Assembly (NCBI GenBank): GCA_940671915.1
Contig: CALNVZ010003426.1
Location: 40,321,981 to 40,385,980, forward strand
Origin: Paracentrotus lividus
Taxonomy: Eukaryota; Echinodermata; Echinoidea; Camarodonta; Echinidae
DNA: 64,000 bases
Reading direction: 5' to 3'
How positions within the stretch are numbered: the stretch's first letter is position 1; every line of letters begins with the position of its first letter. A program made the translations under genes and the position numbers. Below, in pieces: positions 56,420-64,000 of the stretch. Under the pieces are notes generated by a model. That model was not told the origin of the DNA, made no database searches, and was given only the letters and a program-made list of their open reading frames with translations.

Positions 56420-57970
56420 ACCCAGTGGGTCACGTGTGTGACTAATTTGTTTGCTAATTGATAATCAAATTAAAACTTTTCATTGATTCATATTTGGTGA
56501 GATGCAAGGTACATTAAATCTAGCTTTGGAGAAAAAATAATAATAATACCTGAGCCATGGTTAAGGCGGGGCATAAACTTTTTGTGTTTTCTGGTCACGT
56601 GCCTGTGTGACATTTGAGGGCAATTAATTTCCAGGGTTATTTATCTTAATATAATCAATTTAACAACATTATTTTGGGGTTATAGATTAAAAAGAATAGA
56701 GGTAAATAATAACATAATGACAGTAATCCAAATAAGGAAGTCAGCATATCCATTCCAGTCAGGGTTATAAAAAAAAGAAGATATTTTATGTACCGTTTTC
56801 CATCTAATCATCATGATTATCATATACATTATGTTAATTTATGGAAATGAGCATGAAAAAAAAAAAGCCAAAATCACGAAAAAACCAACAGTTCATGAAA
56901 CTTCAGACATTGCTATAATATTCAGCTTAAAACCAAGAGGCGAAAACTTTATTTTTTCCCAAAAAGGTTCACTTTTCAAAGAATGTCCCACATGTGTATT
57001 TTATACTCTAGGACCACATTCTTTGTTGGTCATCCTGAAAGGGTTAATTAATGCCATACAATGTAACCATTATTTTCAACACATTCCAGCCATAACATTG
57101 TAAGGTATATGTAAGGCTAAAGTCATGCTCATCTATTCCTGCAATAGCATCGTCCCTTTTTTCAGGCATGACCATAGTTGTTAATTTAGTTATTAATTAA
57201 CCTTGAAATTAACACGTGTGTGACCAATTTCAAGGTTAATAGCTGTTAATTAATAACTAAATTAACAACTATGGTCATGCCTGAAAAAAGGGACGATGCT
57301 ATTGCAGGAATAGATGAGCATGACTTGAGCCTTACATATAGGCCTACCCTACAATGTTATGGCTGGAATGTGTTGAAAATATTAGTTATTAATTAACCTT
57401 GAAATTGGTCACACATGTGACCCACGGGTCACGTGTGTGACCAATTTCAAAGTTAATTAATAACTAAATTAAAAGCTATCATGGCTTCATATTTGGTGAG
57501 ATACAAGGCACATTATATCTAGCTTTGGAGAACAAATTGTAATAATAATAGAACTTCGGGGGGCGTTAACTTTTCGTGTTTTTGGGTCACGTGTGTGACA
57601 TTTGAAGGTAATTAATTTCTTTAGTTAATTATCTTAAAACAATCAATTAATTGTTAAACACCATTATTTTCAGTTAAATTTAAAGGAATGCATGAAGTTA
57701 ATAAAGGATATAATGACAATAATCAAAGTAAGGAGACCAGCATATACAATCAAGTCAGGGTCAAACAAATGATATTTTCAAAATGTACCATTTTCTGTTC
57801 AAATTTTATATAATTTATGCAAATGAGCATAAAAAATGTGTGAAATTAAAATAAAAAATGCATTTCATGAAACTTCAGACAATGCTCTATATGAATGTGC
57901 AGCTTAAAAACAAAAGGCAAAAACTTTATTTTTCCCAAAAAGGTTCATTTTTCAAAGAATCGCCCTAATA
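56420..57970. repeat. Direct duplication around a hairpin, GGTCACGTGTGTGACC-rich
   Basis: Segments 56420-57010 and 57425-57970 are direct copies, sharing TTCATATTTGGTGAGAT, TCTAGCTTTGGAGAA, TTTCCCAAAAAGGTTCA and TTTCAAAGAAT in order. Each starts at a GTCACGTGTGTGAC word and has a second GTCACGTG..TGTGACATTTG further in. Between them is the 57072-57386 hairpin. The 96-codon frame at 56813 is not conserved in the second copy. Confidence 0.75.
57072..57386. repeat. 315-bp near-perfect hairpin
   Basis: Arms of about 150 bp run from ATTTTCAACACATTCCAGCC to its complement GGCTGGAATGTGTTGAAAAT, with the centre at CCTTGAAATTAACACGTGTG / TGACCAATTTCAAGG. Only a few mismatches and one short insertion (TAGGCCTACC) separate the arms. 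No coding. Recent foldback formation or strong arm conversion is implied. Confidence 0.85.
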
Positions 57971-58080
57971 TGACTGCACTAATGCGTGCATCCCGGGTCG
58001 AACTAAATTTTTTTTCAATACTGGCCGAATTTCTTCGATTTGTTTGCGCACTGTTATTGAATTGAACTAGACATTTAAAG

Positions 58081-61000
58081 ATGGCGGCGTCCACTGCACA
58101 TGTGAGTTCGACACTTTTTGTGAGGAATTTGCCTTATTCAGCCACTAAAGAAGATTTGGAGTCTATATTTGGAGAAATTGGTCCACTTAAGCAGTGTTTC
58201 GTCGTAACTGATAAAGGTAAGTAATTCAAATGGAGATGAAATATCAATTTTAATGCATTTTCCTCCGCGACTGATCGCGCAATAAAAACATACGGTCCCA
58301 CATGTAGATATCTGCGTAGGCCGTGAGATGATACTCCGTTGCTCAGAGACAGAGACTCTCTCAGAGAGTGTTACTCGACAGCCGGGTGGGTGTACACGAA
58401 GTGTAAATTGTATAATTTCTGGATCTATCTCTAGTTTGAACGATTAGTTATCCCATCATACTGGAAAGAGTTCTGGATGTTCCTCTTGCGACAGCCACTC
58501 CAAATAAATCAATAACAACACAGTCATGACAGTCACACTCACACACAGTGCACCTTAAACCGACCAGCCCCGCGACGGGAACTGACGAACCAGTACACAT
58601 ATTTGGTGAAGGTTGGAAAATATCTATACATGACCATAAATTTTGTGGTAAAAAATACCTTATTTGAATTCATACTCACATTAAATCAAATCTTTGAAGT
58701 TTTTTCTCGAATTGGTGACATCCACGCTAGCAGCACCACTACGTGGGACTACTAGCAAATACAGTGACACTGTTAGGTGCATAACTACATTTCTATATAA
58801 ATATTTTTACAACAAATGTATATTTTTACGTACCAATTATCCTTCCTTGTTGCCTATAAACCTTTATGGGGGGTCTGTCTCCACTCGATGTCATCAGAAA
58901 GGTTTAAGTTGGATAGAACGAAATAAATTCCGGTTTCTGTAGCGACGAATGCAATGTATGCTTGCAATGCACTTATATAACCTACGTCTTATGAGGGCGC
59001 TGTGCGGTGAATTCAAGGCCCTATAAAATACAGGGCCTTGGGGTAATTCGTGGAGTAAGTCGAGTAAGATTACTTCCGGTGATAGGCCATCTCACTACCG
59101 ATCCATTAAAAAACTCATTGAGCTTGATTTAGTTTTTCTCCAAAGCTGAGAGATTTATATTAAATTTTTTTGTTAATAACCATGTTATGTTTTGCACATA
59201 GCAGGCCCTAACTAGGATTTTACGGGTGGGTTCGAAATCTGCAAAAGTGGACAAAAAGGTACATCAAATTTTTTTGACATCACGCCTGGCGATCAAAAAA
59301 GTACATCAGATTTTTTTCCACGTTTAATATGCCGCGTGATAAGTGGGGGGGGGGGGGGGTGTTAAAAAAAAAACCAAAAAAATCGCCTTCGGCCCTCAAG
59401 AAGAGTACCATATAACAGCTATAGGGGTAGGCTCAAGTCGTTCTTTACATGATATCTTCCTTTTTTTTGTTCGGTTTTAAATCAATTTTGTATTTTGTAT
59501 TTTTTGATATATAATGATATATTAATTATATAATGATATTCTGAAGAGCTGCAACGCTCTGCAGGAGTGACTATCTAATGTTAGAGGAGGGTGAAGGGGC
59601 GTGTGCCCCGGCGGCAATTTAGGGGGCGCAAAAAATAATTATATAATAAAGAATAAATAAATAAATAAAAATGAAAAGACGAAAAGAACAACAACAATAA
59701 AAGAAGATGACTATGGGAAACGACAAGGAAAAGAATACGAAAGAGAAAAAGAAAAATTAAGGACAAGAAGAATAAGGACTTAAAAAACACTGACAGTTGA
59801 AACCAGACGTCATAGATGTATTTTTTATTCTAAGAAAATTCCCTTTTACTGTTCTTGCTTCAACGTATTACGTTAAACTAGAACAATGTCAACAATTGTA
59901 CTAGTCTTTCAGTTTTCTACCCAGTGATGGATTCAGTAAGTACGATTATATCATGTGGTCAGCGCACACGACATAAAGTAATTACGGTGTGGTCCGAGTT
60001 TGTTTTTAGAAAATGCCGATTTCTCAGGGTGAAGTTGATTTGCGACGACTCTTAACAATAGCGCCATAGCTGCACACAGTACACGCATTGGAGGCGCTTT
60101 TACTACGTACGTGACACGCACCAGGACCAGCGGTGAGTTTCTCATTTTTCTATCTTCATAACTTAATCTCCAACATTGTGTTTACTTTAAGAAACATATA
60201 TATTAGTTATCATTATTGTTGTATCCTCTTATCATATTCCTTAACTATATCCTAATATCTGGGTCTACATTTTTTCCTACAACGAAAAGTACCTTATTCA
60301 ATACGAGGTCAATATACTTCTGTTATATTGATCTCGTACATATGAGTGGTGACATCTGCAAATGTTTCACATGAAGTAATCAACTAATAATGAAAAAAAA
60401 TACAGGAAAATTGAGTCCATCCACGTATATTTCTCCGTGCGTGCGATTGTCTTCGCCACAGAGTTAAATACGTCTTCGCACAGTAAAATGACGTCATAGA
60501 AAATGGCAGCGATGGCACCAACACTTTGAGAAGAGACAAGGCCAACGGAAAATTCATTTTGGTAAGTCAAAAAGCTCTTATATAATTCAGTTTTATAACG
60601 GCAGTATCTTGAAATATCATAAATGCCGTTGAATTACATTTTAACATTAGATTCATCATATTAACCAGTATAATCACCTGATCGCTCATCATCGCTGGAA
60701 ATTTCGCTGTAAATGGGGGTGGTGGAAGTACAGCCCCGTCGCCTTCGGCAACGGGGCTGTGTATAGTTAAGTGCACCTGTGCGCATGTGCGTCTAATATA
60801 TCCACTTTCACTTATGCATGGTCAATTCATAATTGATCTGTAATATATCTGACGTCCAGCTTTTTCTATTCAAGATTGATTCAAGCATTAAAAATCCTTG
60901 GCAGTTTGCAAGTTGTCTCGTTGGTGTAGTGGTGAGAGTGTGAGACAGTGACGCTGGTGATTCAGGTTCGATTCCCACTATTCCTCTTGTCTTTTTTGAC

Positions 61001-64000
61001 TAAATAAACTGTATTAAGTTGTGGTTTTTTTTAATGAGAAAAAAGACACTTAATATAGATCTAACCCTAACCCTAACATTTAGTCTATCTTTAAAATATT
61101 ATTATAAACCATTTCCACATTTTTATTTTTCAATTTGGGTGGCTGTTGCAAAAGGAACTCTTGCCAGTTTGGGAAATGCATGCGCACCAGCAGCGACTCA
61201 ATTGTTTTGAAGTCACATGGCAAATTTTACAAGATTAACTTAAATAACTTAGATCTAGGCCCTATAACGTTAAAAGATTCGGAATTGCATGATTGAATTT
61301 GGAAATGCATGGATTGGAAATTAGGAAATTTCTTCAAGTGCACTCTTTTTGTACTTCGATGCAAATTTTCGCAAGGCCTGTAATACTTCATTGACATCGC
61401 ATAAATGTTATTTTTGCTTCATTAATTTTTTTTATGGTCATTTTATTTTCTTTTACCATACATTTTTTGCCAATTTAAACCAATTGATTTTTCTCCAAGA
61501 TTTGATGCTTGTTATACTGCGGAAGTCCGTACACCAAGTGTGATATCACAGAATTTAAACTTCAAATATTTATAACTTCATTATTTTTGGGTCAATTTTC
61601 TTCAATAGAATTTTTCTTTTATTTTTCTTTTATTTTTAATAAATTCTATTTCTAAAGACAAATTTAATTTTAGGTTGAACTTCCTCTTTTTAAAGGCATG
61701 GTTTTGTGATTTTTTCATTTTTTCATTTTTTAAATTACATTTTAGATATCTAGATCTGGTATGTAGGGAAATGTATTCTCCAAAAAATGGTAACTTGTGA
61801 TTTAATTTCTTGAACATGCAGTGTGGGATTAAAGTAATAACAGTGGCATATACTCTTGAATGATGATCAATTCAGTATTGAATTAAGATAAATTAAAAAG
61901 TAGAACAGAAACATTTTTTCCCCTCTGACAATCAAGTGTTCAAAGAGATGTTGTGCAATTTTTATTTGTCACTTATTATTGTTCTTATTATTTTTATCTG
62001 ATTTTTATTTTTTGTTTGTCTTGTAATTGTTCCTAGGCATTAAGGACAAGTGCAGAGGTTTCGGCTATGTCACATTTGCACTGAGGTAAGAATTCATTGT
62101 GATGTTTGGGGTGAGGAAGGATCCCAGGTTTAAAAAGACTTGCTGGGAGCCCCTGTTGGCTCTGACATATACTTAAGCAGTAAACTTAGATGAAGCACGG
62201 GCTGACTTTATTTTGAACTCATTTCCTCTCATCTAAGGGACATGGTTCATTGAGGCATAAACAGATTGTTTCATCTATTTATTCATTGTTCATTTTATTG
62301 AATATGCAATTTTGTGTAAAATGTGCATTGTATTTTAAATGAAGTTATGCATTAGGCCTACTCCCTTCCATGATGTATTGAAAAGTTCAAATTGAAACAA
62401 TATGCAAAGTTCTGTGACAAGAGTGTAATGAATTAGGCAAAAAGATCCACAAGAGGAAAGTATACAAGTACATCAATGCTCTTGAAGAAAATAAATTGAT
62501 GTGTAGTTCTGATCTCATATACGTACAAGTACATATGGAGGTCATTTATTTACATTGAAATCAATTAGGTGTTACTTATTTACATGTACCTAGTATTTTA
62601 CCTCCATTTATCCCTGTTTTGTATGCAGTCTTCAGCTTGTGTATGCCAATTACTTCCACTTCCGATTTAATAATGTCTAGGTAGGTCTTGTATTGTCAAC
62701 CATTGCCTGTCACAATTATGGGCTCCCAACTTTAGGCATTGTCGAATATAATCTCCCCAGAGGATAATAAACATCACTCATTTCAATTTGATATTGAATT
62801 CATGACTCTTCATTAGCGGTACTCTTTATTATCTCCAATTTATAAAGGGAAGATGCAGAAAAAGCAGTAAAGTCCAGCCAGTCTCTAGTAGGAAGGAAAC
62901 TCAAGGTAGATTATGCAGAGAGGAAACCTAAGAGAGGAGGACCAAGGGATCAAAAGACAGAAGTAGCAACTCCAAAGTCAGGTATGGAAAAAGTCTGAAT
63001 TATAGTACAGTGCGTATCAAAACAAAGGTAATTTTAGAAAGCTATATTCCTAGTTCATTTACAAGAGGGAGTGAATGCTTTCACTGCTGTCACATAATAA
63101 ATCATTCGGTAGGATTGTGATTGATGATGTGTGACAGCACTTTTTTATCCTTTGCAGTTTTTCATCCGTATGTATACATCAAAAAAGGGATTTTGGACAT
63201 GCACATATATATATATATACCTGTCACCTTTATTGCAATTACCGTGGTTATGTGTGATAACAGTGATGAAAGAAAGGTATAATTGCAAATGGGAGGAGTT
63301 TCTCTGTAATTATTATGTTATGTAAATTGGCGGCATAAATAACCTCGGTATATGGCCCATATATTTGGATTACCTTAATGTTAATTTGCACTGCACTGAG
63401 CATTAAGTACCATGTGGTTTTGAATCACTGCCACAGTGCAACCATCCTTCAGAAAGACATATTTGCAAATCTCCACCCAAGTTAAGGAAACAGGTATCTG
63501 GTAGGAATGAATTCCTTGAATTTCTTCTCGAAAAGCATGATGTATTTTGGGGGTCTTACATTGTTCTACAGGGGCCTACAATCCAGGATTTGAAAATATA
63601 GGGGGCAAATAGAGCAGGCAAAATTTTCTGATTTTGCATGAGGGGTTTTCAAATAATAGAGAGGGCACGTGTCCCCTGCGCCCCATCCTGGATCCACCAC
63701 TGGAATCGTCAAGTATAAGTGTACATTATCTGTAACACTAATGTTCTAAAAAGATACAAAGCACTCATGTAGTTACTTTTACTACATATAATTGTTATAA
63801 TAGTACAATTTTTTTTTCTTCTCCGGCAGATGAGGAAACTCCATCAGCTCCTAAACACGTTGAACCTGTCCCCAAGACAACAACAAAACAGAAGCCAAAA
63901 GAAAAAAAGGCCAAAAAGAAGAAAAAGGTCAAAGTTGAAGGGTCAGATTTCACTTCGGAGAGAGAAAAGAGAAAGTGCAGACTTATCGTCCGTAATCTTC
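58081..64000 (+). CDS. RBM28: RNA-binding protein 28, first four exons (continues past window)
   Basis: Exons 58081-58216, 62037-62085, 62848-62981 and 63830-64000 have GT..AG borders and join in phase to give the first 163 residues. RRM1 is complete: RNP2 LFVRNL (12-17) and RNP1 [10 protein letters not shown] (50-59). A lysine-rich linker follows (about 126-142, [12 protein letters not shown]). RRM2 begins at the window edge with RLIVRNL. The family (yeast Nop4 homologue) has several RRMs and works in the nucleolus in 60S ribosomal-subunit assembly and snRNP association. The start [20 protein letters not shown] places RNP2 at the usual distance from the N-terminus, and an upstream AT-rich leader without TATA fits a housekeeping promoter. 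Intron 1 is 3.8 kb and full of repeat scraps. Identification rests on RRM spacing, the linker and overall similarity; another multi-RRM protein is less likely. Confidence 0.88.
58217..60907. other. RBM28 intron 1, 5' part
   Basis: No exon recognised. Includes a G-run (59345-59359), G/C-rich repeat-like blocks at 59225-59420 and 59580-59640, and T-rich tracts. Frames of up to 82 codons have no domain. Confidence 0.6.
60731..60759. other. Perfect short GC hairpin
   Basis: CAGCCCCGT and ACGGGGCTG pair exactly around CGCCTTCGGCA. It lies in RBM28 intron 1. No T-run follows on either strand, and it has no terminator role in a eukaryote. Possibly part of a small repeat. Confidence 0.6.
60914..60985 (+). 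pseudogene. tRNA-like sequence, probably tRNA-Asp-derived
   Basis: TCTCGTTGGTGTAGTGGTGA resembles the 5' half of eukaryotic tRNA-Asp (A box), and GGTTCGATTCCCA is a canonical B box at the right distance. The 3' acceptor strand does not pair with the 5' end, and the anticodon arm is degraded. It is therefore a tRNA pseudogene or the head of a tRNA-derived SINE, located in RBM28 intron 1. Confidence 0.5.
61545..61696. mobile_element. Partial copy of the TTAA-ended foldback MITE
   Basis: Right-hand part of the family at 4233-4739 and 50391-50894: ATCACAGAATTTAAACTTCA, TAACTTCATTATTTTTGGGT and a terminal GGTTGAACTTCCTC. The left arm is missing. Confidence 0.55.
63008..63398. mobile_element. Mariner-like non-autonomous element (family copy 2)
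   Basis: Starts CAGTGCGTATCAAAACAAAG after TA. It shares GGTAAT, TATTCCTAGTTCATTT and TATATGGCCC..GGATTACCTT with the 36238-36744 copy. The right end (GCACTGCACTG) is eroded. It lies in RBM28 intron 3. The 64-codon frame inside is not a gene. Confidence 0.5.
63560..63706. mobile_element. Short element of the CAG..GGATCCAGGAT family
   Basis: ATCCAGGATTTGAAAATATAGGGGGC on the left (the motif core is ATCCAGGATTT) faces CATCCTGGATCCACCACTG on the right. A G/C-run-containing interior is typical of the family. Located in RBM28 intron 3. Confidence 0.4.

Noticed and set aside
61062-61079. Telomere-like (CCCTAA)n
   Set aside because: Only about two and a half units; similarly short at 37371-37392. 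Too short to mean a telomeric insertion.

Overview
This window looks like ordinary, repeat-dense nuclear DNA of a marine invertebrate deuterostome, most likely an echinoderm such as a sea urchin. Evidence for a eukaryote is direct: coding regions are short exons joined by GT..AG introns with matching phase. The echinoderm placement is inference. It rests on an animal BCL2L13 homologue, a C-type-lectin plus PAN exon set, an intronless LRR-Ig receptor-like gene, and many foldback elements and MITEs. There is no operon, plasmid, phage or CRISPR structure.

Layout. 1-7.4 kb: non-coding, with degenerate GCGAAGCGCGAGCC repeats, a 984-bp TA-flanked DNA element (2780-3763), a 507-bp TTAA-ended MITE (4233-4739) and a GTCACAC-ended element (5791-7310). 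7.47-11.56 kb, minus strand: a six-coding-exon BCL2L13 (Bcl-rambo) gene whose 519 codons join in frame. It has a BH4-like N-terminus, a Bcl-2-like core ending in IIEQGGW, a candidate LC3-interacting motif (WSEI) and a C-terminal membrane anchor. 12.1-13.2 kb: a transposon nested inside a palindrome. 14.2-33.4 kb: a tangled duplicated block. A C-type-lectin-like/PAN gene is readable at 30.66-32.44 kb (minus), and an inverted, indel-ridden copy lies at 14.9-20.3 kb (plus). Between the copies are an assembly gap in a CT repeat, a 1.3-kb foldback carrying perfect AGGTCAAAGGTCA motifs, and a decayed LINE.

36.2-41.4 kb: mobile-element debris, then an intronless LRR-Ig receptor-like gene (37.57-41.08 kb, plus) broken by frameshifts, a stop and a 134-bp MITE, with a LINE 3' fragment abutting its stop codon. 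41.9-57.9 kb: repeat territory, comprising a 1.34-kb mariner-like foldback, a 2.4-kb palindrome with a nested MITE, several small MITEs, a 16-bp GC-rich satellite, inverted 25-27-bp arrays and duplicated GGTCACGTGTGTGACC segments around a 315-bp hairpin. A lone candidate signal-peptide exon lies at 47356-47443 (minus). 58.08 kb to the end, plus strand: the first four exons of RBM28, a nucleolar RRM protein; the gene runs off the window.

The genes do not form an evident pathway. BCL2L13 (mitochondrial), the lectin/PAN and LRR-Ig proteins (secreted or surface) and RBM28 (nucleolar) are simply neighbours. The most informative items are the BCL2L13 gene model with its WSEI motif, the inverted lectin duplication with probable haplotype or assembly artefacts, and the unusual density of long inverted repeats. 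I found no clear evidence of a wholly new biological system.
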